64,000 nucleotides of DNA from JAUIAI01 sp050633665 (GCA_050633665.1 JBOEGY010000005.1:186001-250000); one strand, 5' to 3'; shown: positions 26,394 through 35,918, counted from the stretch's first letter. Program-made: numbers and translations. The notes: generated by a model from the sequence alone, not told the origin.

Positions 26394-26768
26394 ATGAAAA
26401 ACCGCCGCTCACTAATTGCTTCAGTTTCATTGTCTCTGATGTTTTTCTGCGGTGTTTCGGAGGCTGGTGAGGCCGACGTCCTGAATGCCGTGGCCACCTC
26501 TACCGGGAGCAGTAGCTGGCGCTTTGATGTCACGATCAAATCCAATGACAAAGGTTGGGACTATTACTGCGACCGATTCGAAATCGTCGGGCCTGATGGC
26601 ACCGTGCTCGGGACCCGGATTCTGGCGCATCCACATGTCGGTGAGCAGCCGTTTACGCGGTCAGTCGGAGGCGTCAGGATTGCGGCGGACATCAAATCGG
26701 TGACGGTTCGCGCCGCAATGAAACCAGACGGCGCAGGTGGCGACACTTTCACCGTGAAACTGCCCTGA
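26394..26768 (+). CDS. small secreted protein of unknown function
   Basis: This 124-residue protein has a clear signal peptide (MKNRRSLIASVSLSLMFFCG...SEAG, cleaved near residue 25). The predicted mature part is about 100 residues with a beta-sandwich look: SWRFDVTIKSNDKGWDYYCDRFE, GPDGTVLGTRILAHPHVGEQPFTRSV. It contains a single mature cysteine. GGAG before ATG 26394 supports this start; the open frame to 26313 is not needed. Similar short periplasmic proteins are scattered among proteobacteria without known function. It is convergent with the OsmC fusion gene. Confidence 0.7.
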   Translation: MKNRRSLIASVSLSLMFFCGVSEAGEADVLNAVATSTGSSSWRFDVTIKSNDKGWDYYCDRFEIVGPDGTVLGTRILAHPHVGEQPFTRSVGGVRIAADIKSVTVRAAMKPDGAGGDTFTVKLP

Positions 26769-26783
26769 AACAAAACACCGCGG

Positions 26784-28019
26784 TTACTTCCGCAAAGTGG
26801 TGACTACCTGGACTTCGCCGCTATGCAAGGTGCGATGAACCGGGCATTTATCGGCAATGCCGAGCAGGTATTCTCGCTGGGCATCGTCGAGATCGCCGGC
26901 GAATTCAATATGTCTTTCAATGCGATCGACCTTGACCGGAGACTCTTCGCAACCCGAACAGTCAAACGCATGCACTTTGTCATGGGTGCAATCGACCGTG
27001 ATTCGCTCAACTGGAATTTTTTTGCGGTCTGCGACCATGCGAATCGTCATGGCTGTGCAGGCACCGAGCGCCGCCTGTAGCAACTGGTAAGGGCTAAGCC
27101 CCAGATTCGTGCCGCCAACCGATACCGGTTCGTCAGCAAGCAAGGTGTGGTCGGCGGTACTGACCGTGTTGGCAAACCGGCCTGTGCCCCGCTCACGGGT
27201 ACGAACCAGCTCGGGCGGGACAGGCTCTGCCTCGGTTCGAGATTCCGGCAGGTAGCGGCTTGCCCAGGCGCTGATGACCTGTGCGGCATACTGGGCGTCA
27301 GCTTCTTTGTTGAGCAGATGGTCGGCATCATCGAGCGAGACGAAAGATTTCGGATGATTGGCTACGGTGAAAATCCGGCGTGCGTTATCGACATTGACCG
27401 TACCGTCATGAGCCGAGTGCAGGATCAGCAAAGCCCGTTTCAGGCCGGCAATACGCTGTTGTTGCGGCTGGCCACACAAGTCGTCGATGAACTCGCGGGA
27501 AATTGTGAACGGCCTGCCAGCGATCGAGACTTGCGCCTGACCTTGTTGCTCAATCAGCGCGAGGTCTTGCTCGAACTGAAGGCGGACATGTTCCGGGTCG
27601 AACGGCGCACCAATCGTGACGACCGCTGTGCACTCCGGGACTTTGTCCGCTGTGGCCAGCGTGGCCGCGCCGCCTAGGGAGTGGCCAATCATCAGCGCAG
27701 GCGCTGCATAGTGCTCACGCAGCCACTGCGCGGCACTCAGGATGTCATCAATGTTGGACGAGAAAGTGGTGTTGCCGAACTCGCCGCCGCTGCCACCCAG
27801 GCCGGTGAAGTCAAACCGTAAAACGCCGAAGCCTTGTTCTACCAGCGCACGCGCGATATATGCCGCCCCCTTGGTGTCTTTGGAGCAGGTAAAACAATGC
27901 GCGAACAACGCATAACCGCGCGGCGTAATGTCGGGCAAATCGAGCCGGGCTGCGAGCTTGTCGCCCTGGGCGCTGGGGAATTCAATCCGAAGGCCGGCAT
28001 TGCGGTTGTTGACAGACAT
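26784..28019 (-). CDS. alpha/beta hydrolase fused to OsmC-family domain
   Basis: This 411-residue fusion has an N-terminal alpha/beta hydrolase (about 10-255) with nucleophile Ser114 in IGHSLGGAA. The C-terminal OsmC/Ohr-type domain (about 275-411) has the cysteine regions FDCSGCEES and DKCPVHRTL. OsmC proteins reduce organic peroxides with a Cys pair, and the fusion could act on peroxides and acyl esters. It is known as a bifunctional family in other proteobacteria. The ATG at 28019 has AGGAC upstream; an in-frame GTG two codons earlier is also possible. A TauD-type dioxygenase lies 87 bases upstream on the same strand. Confidence 0.88.
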   Translation of the reverse strand: MSVNNRNAGLRIEFPSAQGDKLAARLDLPDITPRGYALFAHCFTCSKDTKGAAYIARALVEQGFGVLRFDFTGLGGSGGEFGNTTFSSNIDDILSAAQWLREHYAAPALMIGHSLGGAATLATADKVPECTAVVTIGAPFDPEHVRLQFEQDLALIEQQGQAQVSIAGRPFTISREFIDDLCGQPQQQRIAGLKRALLILHSAHDGTVNVDNARRIFTVANHPKSFVSLDDADHLLNKEADAQYAAQVISAWASRYLPESRTEAEPVPPELVRTRERGTGRFANTVSTADHTLLADEPVSVGGTNLGLSPYQLLQAALGACTAMTIRMVADRKKIPVERITVDCTHDKVHAFDCSGCEESPVKVDRIERHIEFAGDLDDAQREYLLGIADKCPVHRTLHSGEVQVVTTLRK

Positions 28020-28106
28020 GGTCACGAGTCCTGGTCGGGAAGCCCGGGAGGGCGGTTGCGATGTTAGTACTCGGTCGGGGCGTCAGACTGATCCTGACGA
28101 GCCGGT

Positions 28107-28955
28107 TCAGACATAAGCATGAGGTTCACCCACAGTGACCCGGTGTAACAGGCGGCGATGGCCTTCATAGCCACCGGTGGCGCGGTGATTCAGGCAGCGG
28201 TTATCCCAGATGGTGAGCATTCCTGCCTGCCATTGATGGCGATATATAAACTCGGGTTGCTGAATGTACTCAAAGAGTTCTTTCAGCAGATCTGCGCCGG
28301 ACTGCTCTGACATGCCAGCGATGCCAATCGTATAAGCCGGGCTGATGAACAGAGCCTGTTGTCCGGTTTCAGGGTGAACCCTGATCAGCGGATGCTCCTG
28401 GGTGGCCAGCGCGGAGTCGCTGGCGGTAATGTTCATGGACCGGCCGGCGTCGGCATCGCCGTAGCGGCCGTTGCGCGCATAGCCGAGTTTTGCCGAGTGA
28501 ATGGCGTTCAGTTTCGATAGCGCGGCCAGTTTGCTGGCTGGTAAGGCTGCACATGCGGCAATCAGGTTTTCAAACAGCGTGTCGCCACCGGTCGGCGGTA
28601 TTTCAACCCCGTAAAGCATGGTTGCCGAGGGCGGTTGCGCCAGAAAACTCCAGTCCGAGTGCCAGTTATCGGCAAAAATTCGCGCTTTCTCGTCGGGTTC
28701 GCGACGAACTTCCACAACCCGGGGCTGCTCGGGCAGGCCGACCAGATACGGGTCTTCACTTTTGGGGCCCAGCCGGTCGGCCAGCGCCAGCATTGATTTC
28801 GGGGTGAGTGCCTGATCCGGCAGGTTAATGACCTGGTGCCTGAGCCAGGCCTGGCGCAGCTCGGTCAGGGCTTCGTCGGTCAGCGGTCTGGATAGATCAA
28901 TGCCGCGAACTGTCGCGCCACAGGTTTGCCCACTGGGCTGGATGTCTAAGGCCAT
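28107..28955 (-). CDS. TauD/TfdA family 2-oxoglutarate/Fe(II) dioxygenase
   Basis: This 282-residue dioxygenase has the iron triad: His99 and Asp101 in WHSDWSFLAQPP, and the distal His257 in NRCLNHRATGGY, with arginine in RRLLHRVTVG for 2-oxoglutarate. It hydroxylates a small substrate using Fe(II) and 2-oxoglutarate. Taurine, an alkylsulfate, a carboxylate or an amino acid derivative is possible, and the substrate is not determinable. No ABC transporter for a sulfonate is adjacent, so a dedicated taurine role is not supported. Confidence 0.87.
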   Translation of the reverse strand: MALDIQPSGQTCGATVRGIDLSRPLTDEALTELRQAWLRHQVINLPDQALTPKSMLALADRLGPKSEDPYLVGLPEQPRVVEVRREPDEKARIFADNWHSDWSFLAQPPSATMLYGVEIPPTGGDTLFENLIAACAALPASKLAALSKLNAIHSAKLGYARNGRYGDADAGRSMNITASDSALATQEHPLIRVHPETGQQALFISPAYTIGIAGMSEQSGADLLKELFEYIQQPEFIYRHQWQAGMLTIWDNRCLNHRATGGYEGHRRLLHRVTVGEPHAYV

Positions 28956-29015
28956 TGTAGATTCCTCCGGTATACGGCAGACCTTACTACGAATGGGTTC
29001 TGTCCGGCTATTGGG

Positions 29016-30836
29016 TCACGGCACTTGTACGCAGACGGCCAAGACTTCGGCGCCATACTGCGCCAGCTTTTTCTCGCCGAAACCCGAAATCTCGGCCAGA
29101 TCTTCGGTGTCGGCCGGGTTGCGCTCTGCGATGGCGATCAGTGTGCGGTCATGAAAGACCACATAGGGCGGAACGCCTGCAGTCTTGGCGGTTTCCCGCC
29201 GCCATTCGCGCAGCGCTTCAAACCGGCGTTCGCCGTCAACATCCAGACTGACATCACGCGGAGCCGAGGCGGGCGTCGCGCGTTTGCTGCGTGAGCCCGC
29301 GGCTTTCTTGACTGACTCCCTGAGTTGTATTGGCTGCTCCCCGCGCAGTACCGGCCGGGCTTGTTCAGTGAGCCGGAGCGAACCGAACTGCTGGTGATCG
29401 ACATCAATCAGACCGGCCGCAATCGCCTGGCGCAGGTAGGCACGCCATTGCTGCGCGCTCAGATCTGCTCCGACGCCGAAGACTTTGAGGTCTTGGTGAT
29501 TGAATCGCTGGACTTTGACATTGTCCTGCCCGCGCAGCACATCAATGACATGGCCGCTGCCAAAGCGCTGCCCTGTCCGATATATCGCTGACAAGAGTTT
29601 TTGCAGAATTGCCGTGCCGTCAATAGTGACCGGTGGATCCAGGCAGATGTCACAGTTACCGCAACGCCAGCCATCGGGTTGTTGTTCGTCAAAGTAGGCG
29701 AGTAATCGCGCACGTCGACACTGGACTGTTTCGCACAGTCCCAGCATGGCATCAAGTTTTGCGCCCGAGACTCGCTTGTGAATTTCATCAGCGTCGGAGT
29801 CATCAATCAGGCGCCGCTGCTGGACAACGTCTTGCAGGCCATACACCATCCAGGCCTGGGCAGGGTCTCCGTCGCGTCCGGCGCGCCCGGTCTCCTGGTA
29901 GTAGCCTTCAATGCTTTTTGGAAGATCGAGGTGGGCGACAAACCGGACGTTGGGTTTGTCTATGCCCATGCCGAATGCAATCGTTGCCACGATAATGCAA
30001 TCATCCAGCTCCAGGAACCGGCGTTGGTGTTCTGCCCGGGTATCGGTTGCCAGGCCTGCATGGTAGGGCAGTGCGTTATAACCGGCCGCTTGCAGGGCGA
30101 GCGCGGTTTCTTCGACTTTGCGCCGGCTCAAACAATAAACGATTCCGGCGCAGCGTCCTTGCTCGCCCAGAAAACTCAATAACTGGCCGCGCGCTTCGCG
30201 CCGTTCGATAATGGTGTAACGAATATTCGGGCGGTCAAAACTGGCGACAAAAACGCGCGCGGTTTCCAGCCCCAGGCGTTCCTGGATTTCGCGCCGCGTC
30301 GTGGCGTCCGCCGTGGCGGTTAACGCAATACACGGCACGTGCGGAAATCGATCTCGCAATACTGCAAGCTGAGCATACTCAGGCCGAAAGTCATGGCCCC
30401 ATTGCGAAACACAGTGGGCTTCGTCAATGGCGATTCTCCCCAGCCGGCAGTGACTGAGCAATTCCATTCCGCGTTCGCTGAGAATGCGTTCCGGCGCCAT
30501 GTATAACAAGTCGATTTGGCCGCTCCGCGCATCGGCTTCGACCCGGCGGATCTCATCACTGCTGAGACTGGAGTTGAGAAACCGTGCCTGAATACCCATC
30601 GCATTCAGCGCTTCGACCTGATCCTGCATCAGGGCGATCAGAGGGGAAACGACAATGGTCAGTTCTGACTGCAGTAGCGCCGGCAACTGATAGCACAATG
30701 ACTTGCCGGCGCCGGTCGGCATCAGGATGAGGGCATCGCCACCCGTCACAACATGCTCGATGATCGACTCTTGCAACCCCCGAAAACTGTCATATCCCCA
30801 GTATTTCTTGAGTTGGGTCAGTGCCTCCTGAATCAT
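29016..30836 (-). CDS. recQ: ATP-dependent DNA helicase RecQ
   Basis: This 606-residue superfamily 2 helicase has motif I TGAGKSLCYQL (41-51), DEAHC (138-142), SQWGHDFRPEY, and the family's RecQ-Ct zinc motif (C..C..CGNC..C in CETVQCRR...WRCGNCDIC). A winged helix and a C-terminal HRDC domain follow (FEALREWRRETAK). It unwinds DNA in recombination and repair. ATG 30836 overlaps the stop of the upstream sugar kinase by ATGA; longer versions have no ribosome site. Translational coupling to a sugar kinase is unusual. Confidence 0.94.
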   Translation of the reverse strand: MIQEALTQLKKYWGYDSFRGLQESIIEHVVTGGDALILMPTGAGKSLCYQLPALLQSELTIVVSPLIALMQDQVEALNAMGIQARFLNSSLSSDEIRRVEADARSGQIDLLYMAPERILSERGMELLSHCRLGRIAIDEAHCVSQWGHDFRPEYAQLAVLRDRFPHVPCIALTATADATTRREIQERLGLETARVFVASFDRPNIRYTIIERREARGQLLSFLGEQGRCAGIVYCLSRRKVEETALALQAAGYNALPYHAGLATDTRAEHQRRFLELDDCIIVATIAFGMGIDKPNVRFVAHLDLPKSIEGYYQETGRAGRDGDPAQAWMVYGLQDVVQQRRLIDDSDADEIHKRVSGAKLDAMLGLCETVQCRRARLLAYFDEQQPDGWRCGNCDICLDPPVTIDGTAILQKLLSAIYRTGQRFGSGHVIDVLRGQDNVKVQRFNHQDLKVFGVGADLSAQQWRAYLRQAIAAGLIDVDHQQFGSLRLTEQARPVLRGEQPIQLRESVKKAAGSRSKRATPASAPRDVSLDVDGERRFEALREWRRETAKTAGVPPYVVFHDRTLIAIAERNPADTEDLAEISGFGEKKLAQYGAEVLAVCVQVP

Positions 30837-31747
30837 TGGCCGACAGAAGACTCTAGCGGCCACAGCCAGGCCGCGCCGCGAACCCCTGAAGAGTCACCGT
30901 GTTTGTTCTTGACCAGGCGCGTATCAATGCGGTCGGAGAACACATGCGGACCCCAGACTTTGGGGATCCGGTCGTAGAGTTCGTCAACATTGGACATGCC
31001 TCCGCCAAGCACAATGATTTCAGGGTCGAGCACATTCATGATGCTTGCAAGCGCGCGCGCGGCGCGATCAATGTAATCGTCGAAACACTGATTGGCCAGC
31101 GCCTCACCGGCTCTGACCCGGGTCATGACTTCGCGGGGCAGTATTTTCTCTCCGCCAGCGCGCTGATAACTTCTGGCAAAACTGGGGCCCGATAGCCAGG
31201 CTTCGGTGCAACCGGCCCGGCCGCAATAGCAGTTTGGTCCGGGGCGCTCGTCATCGCGGGGCGCGGGTAAGGGGTTGTGGCCCCACTCGCCGCCGATGCC
31301 GTTTATGCCTTCGACAATCTGGCCGTTGATAACGACACCGCCGCCGCAGCCAGTCCCGAAAATGACACCGAAGACATTATTGCTGCCGGCCGCCGCGCCA
31401 TCGGCCGCCTCCGAGAGGGCAAAACAATTGGCGTCGTTAGCCAGGCGGACCTCGCGTTGCAGGCCAAGCTCGAGGTCTTGCTTAAGCGGAAAACCGTTCA
31501 GTGCGGTTGAGTTGGCGTTGCGGACCATGCCGGTTGCAAGCGACAGGGAGCCTGGAATTCCGATGCCTACGGTGCCTTGGACACCGAGTGTTTTTTCGGC
31601 CGCCAGCACCAGATCGACCAGGGTTTGAACCGTTTGCCTGTAATCGCCGGCCGGTGTCTGGGTCCGCTCACGCAGCGCAACTTCCCCGTCGGCCTTCAAA
31701 CCGACGATTTCGACCTTCGTGCCGCCTAAATCGATGCCAAATCGCAT
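30833..31747 (-). CDS. ROK-family sugar kinase (fructokinase/glucokinase-like)
   Basis: This 304-residue ROK kinase has FGIDLGGTKVE (3-13), GCGGGVVINGQIVEG, GGEWGHNPLP and the zinc motif CYCGRAGCTEAWLSG. It phosphorylates a hexose such as fructose or glucose at C6. Start ATG 31747 has AAAGGA upstream, and the family begins exactly there. It is divergent from otsB across a 150-base gap. The recQ start overlaps its end. Confidence 0.9.
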   Translation of the reverse strand: MRFGIDLGGTKVEIVGLKADGEVALRERTQTPAGDYRQTVQTLVDLVLAAEKTLGVQGTVGIGIPGSLSLATGMVRNANSTALNGFPLKQDLELGLQREVRLANDANCFALSEAADGAAAGSNNVFGVIFGTGCGGGVVINGQIVEGINGIGGEWGHNPLPAPRDDERPGPNCYCGRAGCTEAWLSGPSFARSYQRAGGEKILPREVMTRVRAGEALANQCFDDYIDRAARALASIMNVLDPEIIVLGGGMSNVDELYDRIPKVWGPHVFSDRIDTRLVKNKHGDSSGVRGAAWLWPLESSVGQ

Positions 31748-31823
31748 AGTAGGGTGTTCCTTTTGCAACGAACAAAGGGGCAAGGATAACTGACCCTGAT
31801 GCAGCGCATACAATTAGTCGGGA

Positions 31824-31863
31824 GGCCTAGCCCGGCGCCGTTAGGCCGATCGGGCCAGTTTTT
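31824..31863 (+). promoter_or_regulatory. GC-rich hairpin with T tract in the otsB leader
   Basis: GGCCTA (31824-31829) can pair with TAGGCC (31842-31847). The right arm can instead use GGCC (31844-31847) to pair with GGCC (31853-31856), a stem followed by CAG and TTTTT (31859-31863). The two folds are mutually exclusive. This could be a conditional terminator ahead of the trehalose operon, but it may be chance. Confidence 0.25.
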
Positions 31864-31897
31864 AGCCTGGACTAATTGGATTTTCGAGTAAACATAT

Positions 31898-32716
31898 ATG
31901 GTGCCAACAGCAACGCCCGGCAGCCTCGCTGCCCAAGCCCTGCTCGTGGAGCGATTGATCGACCAGCACCGCGACTTTGCGTTGTTTCTTGATGTAGATG
32001 GCACGTTAATCGACATTGCCGACCGGCCTGATACGGTTGTGGTCCCTGATGCTTTGCCGGCACTGATCGCGGGCTTGTCCAAGCACCTTGATGGGGCGCT
32101 GGCGCTGGTTAGCGGGCGGACCATTACCGAGCTGGACCGTCTGTTTACGCCGATTTCGCTCGCCAGTGCCGGCGGACACGGGGCCCAGCTAAGACTGCAG
32201 GCGGGCGAGCCGGTAATGACGGCTCAGGTCGATTCACCGCTGCCGGCGTTTCTGATCGAAGCTGTTGCCGCACTGGCGCAGTCCGATCCCCGGCTGCTGT
32301 TCGAGAACAAGAGCACCAGCGTGGCACTGCATTATCGCGGTGCGCCTGAGCTGGCTGAGCCGCTTCGCGCCAGGGTCGACGAGTTGCTGGCTGATGCCAG
32401 AAAACGGACTCATGAGTCTCCCGACCTGATCGCCGGCAAAATGATTTACGAAATCAAGCCCGCCGGTTTTGACAAAGGGTGGGCAATCTCGCAGTTTTTG
32501 AAGCAACCGGCTTTTGCCTCCCGAATGCCCATTATGATTGGTGACGATACAACCGACGAAGCCGCGTTCGCGCAAGTCGCCAGGTCCGGTGGCTTGTCAC
32601 TAGGCGTTGGCCGTGAACTGACTGGCGTAGAAGCCGTTTTTGATAGCCCGGCAGGGGTACGTCTGGCGCTCGCCGAGGCGCTGACCCGGGCCCTGAACAG
32701 GATGTTGTCCGCATGA
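31898..32716 (+). CDS. otsB: trehalose-6-phosphate phosphatase OtsB
   Basis: This 272-residue HAD phosphatase has LFLDVDGTLIDIADRPD (Asp32, Asp34), LVSGR in motif II, GKMIYEIKP and the catalytic acidic motif MIGDDTTDEAAF. It dephosphorylates trehalose-6-phosphate to trehalose, an osmo- and stress protectant. It starts a plus-strand operon: its TGA overlaps the GH15 gene start (ATGA at 32713). No strong promoter is obvious in the 150-base gap, but see the leader hairpin. Confidence 0.95.
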   Translation: MVPTATPGSLAAQALLVERLIDQHRDFALFLDVDGTLIDIADRPDTVVVPDALPALIAGLSKHLDGALALVSGRTITELDRLFTPISLASAGGHGAQLRLQAGEPVMTAQVDSPLPAFLIEAVAALAQSDPRLLFENKSTSVALHYRGAPELAEPLRARVDELLADARKRTHESPDLIAGKMIYEIKPAGFDKGWAISQFLKQPAFASRMPIMIGDDTTDEAAFAQVARSGGLSLGVGRELTGVEAVFDSPAGVRLALAEALTRALNRMLSA

Positions 32717-34509
32717 ATGATTTTCAACCCCTGGATCTCGGTTTGGTCGGTAACGGCCGGGTCGCTGCATTGGTCAATCCACTGGGCCGTATCGTCTGGT
32801 GGTGTTATCCGCGGTTTGATTCAAACCCGGTGTTTTCTCGCCTGGTGGCTGGTGATGAAGAAAAAGGCTTCACCGACGTTGTGCTGGATGGCCAGGTCAG
32901 AACCGAGTCTTCCTACGAGCGCAATTCGGCGATTATCCGAACCGAGTTACACGATGATCAGGGCAATGCGGTGCGCATTACCGATTTCGCGCCTCGTTTC
33001 AAGATGTACGGCCGTAATTTCAGGCCAGCTCAGATCATGCGGATCATCGAGCCGATCGCCGGCCTGCCCAGAGTAACCATCCGGGTGCGCCCGACGTTCG
33101 ACTACGGTCTTGAGTCAAAGGGACGCGCCGGCTCCAATCACATTCGCTACAAACTCGGTCATGACTCCATGCGCGTTACCACTGACGCGTCGCTGTCGTA
33201 TGTTCAGGACGAGACTGCGTTTGCGCTCATGCGGCCGGTGACCCTGGTGTTCGGTCCAGACGAGTCGTTCAACGATGCCCCGGATGCCACGGCCCGCGAC
33301 TTCCTGGATCGCACGCTTTCGTATTGGCGTGACTGGGTGCGCGCGCTGGCCGTCCCGTTTGAATGGCAGACGGCAGTGATTCGTTCGGCAATTACGCTGA
33401 AGCTCTGTTCATTTGAAGAAACCGGGGCCATTGTGGCCGCGCATACCACATCGGTTTCTGAGGCACCTGATTCCGAGCGCAACTGGGACTATCGCTATTG
33501 CTGGTTGCGCGATGCCTACTTTGTGGTTCAGGCTTTGAACCGGCTGGGCGCAACGCGCACGATGGAAGGCTATATTGACTACATCGCCACAGTAGCGGCT
33601 GGCGCGGCCAAAGATATCAAACCGCTATACGGTGTGGTTCCCAACGCGCCACTGGAAGAGCGGGTGGCCGAAAATCTTGCTGGTTTCCAGGGGCAGGCGC
33701 CGGTGCGGGTTGGCAACCAGGCCGCCGAACAGAATCAACATGACGTCTACGGTTCAATCGTTCTGGCCGTGATGCAGAGTTTCATGGATCAACGTTTGCC
33801 TAACCTCGGTGATGAAGGCTTGTTCCGTCGTCTCGAACCGCTGGGTGAACTGGCGGCTCAATTGGCGTTTGAGCCAGATGCCGGCATTTGGGAGTATCGC
33901 GGACGTCGGCGGGTGCATACCCATTCGGCCATTCTGTGCTGGGTTGCCTGCGACCGGCTCTCCCGGATATCGCATGGCCTGGATCTTGACGGGGATTCCA
34001 GCCGCTGGCGCCAGGAAGCCGACAAGATTCGTGAACGAATTCTGACCGAGTGCTGGAGCGAGAGCCGCCAGGCGTTTACCGCGGCAATCGGCACCGAAGA
34101 TCTTGATGCCAGTGTTCTGCTCATGCATGACCTGGGCATTATCGAGGCGCAAGACCCGCGCTTCATCAGTACTGTCGAATGTATCGGTCGCGAATTGAAT
34201 CGTAACGGCCATATGCTGCGCTATGCCGCAGCCGATGATTTCGGTGAACCCGAGACTGCCTTTCTGGTGATCAAGTTCTGGTACCTTGATGCTTTGGCAT
34301 CAATTGGTCGTGAGGACGAGGCGCGCACTCTGTTTGAGTCGTTACTTGCCTCCCGAAATCGATACGGTTTGCTGTCTGAAGATTTGCACCCCGAGACTGG
34401 TGCACTATGGGGCAACATTCCACAAACTTATTCGATGGCCGGTATTGTCCAGTCGGCAATGCGCTTATCGAAATCCTGGGAAGAGGGTACATGGCTAGGC
34501 TCGTCGTAA
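32713..34509 (+). CDS. glycoside hydrolase family 15 enzyme (trehalase/glucoamylase-like)
   Basis: This 598-residue GH15 protein has an N-terminal beta-sandwich domain (about 1-210) and an (alpha/alpha)6 barrel (about 215-598). The barrel includes RNWDYRYCWLRDAYF, WEYRGRRRVHTHSAI (likely general acid Glu in WEYR) and ETGALWGNIPQTYSMAG (general base region). GH15 members hydrolyse alpha-glucosides, and some actinobacterial relatives are trehalases. Its location between otsB and otsA suggests trehalose or a related glucoside as substrate. It overlaps otsB by ATGA and otsA by 19 bases. Confidence 0.9.
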   Translation: MNDFQPLDLGLVGNGRVAALVNPLGRIVWWCYPRFDSNPVFSRLVAGDEEKGFTDVVLDGQVRTESSYERNSAIIRTELHDDQGNAVRITDFAPRFKMYGRNFRPAQIMRIIEPIAGLPRVTIRVRPTFDYGLESKGRAGSNHIRYKLGHDSMRVTTDASLSYVQDETAFALMRPVTLVFGPDESFNDAPDATARDFLDRTLSYWRDWVRALAVPFEWQTAVIRSAITLKLCSFEETGAIVAAHTTSVSEAPDSERNWDYRYCWLRDAYFVVQALNRLGATRTMEGYIDYIATVAAGAAKDIKPLYGVVPNAPLEERVAENLAGFQGQAPVRVGNQAAEQNQHDVYGSIVLAVMQSFMDQRLPNLGDEGLFRRLEPLGELAAQLAFEPDAGIWEYRGRRRVHTHSAILCWVACDRLSRISHGLDLDGDSSRWRQEADKIRERILTECWSESRQAFTAAIGTEDLDASVLLMHDLGIIEAQDPRFISTVECIGRELNRNGHMLRYAAADDFGEPETAFLVIKFWYLDALASIGREDEARTLFESLLASRNRYGLLSEDLHPETGALWGNIPQTYSMAGIVQSAMRLSKSWEEGTWLGSS

Positions 34510-35906
34510 TTTCCAATCGCGTTGCAGTTCCTGATGCTTCCGGCAAAACCGCACCTGGCGGTCTTGCAGTTGCCATCGACGCAGCAATGCGCGAGCGGGA
34601 GGGGCTTTGGTTTGGGTGGAGCGGACAAGTCTCAGAGAATCCACCACCGCTGCGGCACAACAAAGTTGGTAACGTCGACTACATCCTGACCGACCTGCGG
34701 CCAAACGACTTCCAAGAGTACTACAACGGTTTTGCCAATCGCTCTCTCTGGCCGTTATTGCACTACCGGACCGACCTGGCTGAATTTCAGAATACCGATT
34801 ACAAAGGCTATCAGCGGGTCAATGAGTTTTTTGCCGACCGGCTGATGTCGCTACTTGAGCCAGATGATGTCATCTGGGTTCATGACTACCACTTGATGCC
34901 AATGGCGCATGCGCTGCGCCAGCGCGGCTGCAAAAACCGGATTGGTTTTTTTCTGCATATTCCTTTGCCACCGCCGGATCTGCTCAAAACGCTGCCAAAA
35001 CACCAGTCTGTCATTGGCACCCTCGCTGACTATGATCTGGTCGGCTTTCAGACCGAATCTGATGCGGCCAATTTTGCCCGCTATATCACTGGCGTTATCG
35101 GCGCCTCAACCCAGGATGGACGACTGTACCGCCTGGGCGAGCATTCATTCAGGCTTGGCGTGTTTCCGGTCGGTGTTGAACCTGACCTGTTCAGGACCGA
35201 GGCCGAGCAGGCTGCCGGCTCGACATTTATCAGCGAGCTTGATGACAGCTTGCGGGATCGGCAACTGGTGCTGGGGATAGACCGGCTGGATTACTCAAAA
35301 GGCATCATGCACCGGATCGTGGCGTTCGAGCGCTTCCTTGAAACCGTGACCGACTGGCGCGGTAAAGTCACTTACCTGCAAATTGCCCCCAAGAGTCGCG
35401 AGGACATTCCCGAGTACACCGACATGTACGAGCAGGTGAACCGGGCGATTGGTGAGGTCAATGGCCGCTACGGCGATGTTGGTTGGGTGCCGGTACGCTA
35501 TGTCAATCGAAACTACCAGCGTCGTTCGGTTGCCGGCATGCTCAGACATGCACAAGTGGGCCTGATCACGCCTTTGCGTGATGGCATGAATCTGGTGGCG
35601 AAAGAATTCGTTGCGGCGCAAGACCCGAAAGATCCTGGTGTGCTGATTCTGTCGGAATTTGCCGGCGCTGCTGAGGAACTTGAGGCGGCGTTGCTGGTCA
35701 ATCCGCACGATCGGGATGCCATGGCAGAGGCGATTGCGCAGGCGCTCAATATGTCTCTTGAGGAGCGTCAGGCCCGCCATTCTGAAATGTACGCCACACT
35801 CGAAGCGAACGATATTCGCTATTGGGCACGCTCGTTTCTTGATGCGCTTACCCGGCCGGGCCGCGCGACGAACTGGTTGAGTAACTGGGGTGTTGCCGGC
35901 CGCTAG
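34491..35906 (+). CDS. otsA: trehalose-6-phosphate synthase OtsA
   Basis: This 471-residue GT20 enzyme makes trehalose-6-phosphate from UDP-glucose and glucose-6-phosphate. Motifs include GGLAVAIDAAMRE, DYHLMPMAHALR, FFLHIPLPPPDLL, RLDYSKGI and TPLRDGMNLVAKEFVAAQ. It is chosen from ATG 34491, preceded by GAAGAGGG, 19 bases inside the end of the GH15 gene. With otsB it completes the trehalose pathway. galE elsewhere in the window also uses UDP-glucose. Confidence 0.95.
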   Translation: MARLVVISNRVAVPDASGKTAPGGLAVAIDAAMREREGLWFGWSGQVSENPPPLRHNKVGNVDYILTDLRPNDFQEYYNGFANRSLWPLLHYRTDLAEFQNTDYKGYQRVNEFFADRLMSLLEPDDVIWVHDYHLMPMAHALRQRGCKNRIGFFLHIPLPPPDLLKTLPKHQSVIGTLADYDLVGFQTESDAANFARYITGVIGASTQDGRLYRLGEHSFRLGVFPVGVEPDLFRTEAEQAAGSTFISELDDSLRDRQLVLGIDRLDYSKGIMHRIVAFERFLETVTDWRGKVTYLQIAPKSREDIPEYTDMYEQVNRAIGEVNGRYGDVGWVPVRYVNRNYQRRSVAGMLRHAQVGLITPLRDGMNLVAKEFVAAQDPKDPGVLILSEFAGAAEELEAALLVNPHDRDAMAEAIAQALNMSLEERQARHSEMYATLEANDIRYWARSFLDALTRPGRATNWLSNWGVAGR

Positions 35907-35918
35907 GCTGGCCGATTC

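Noticed and set aside
28107..28955. TauD-type gene as part of a taurine or sulfonate operon
   Set aside because: No ABC transporter, sulfonate monooxygenase or regulator of sulfur starvation is adjacent, so the substrate is left open.
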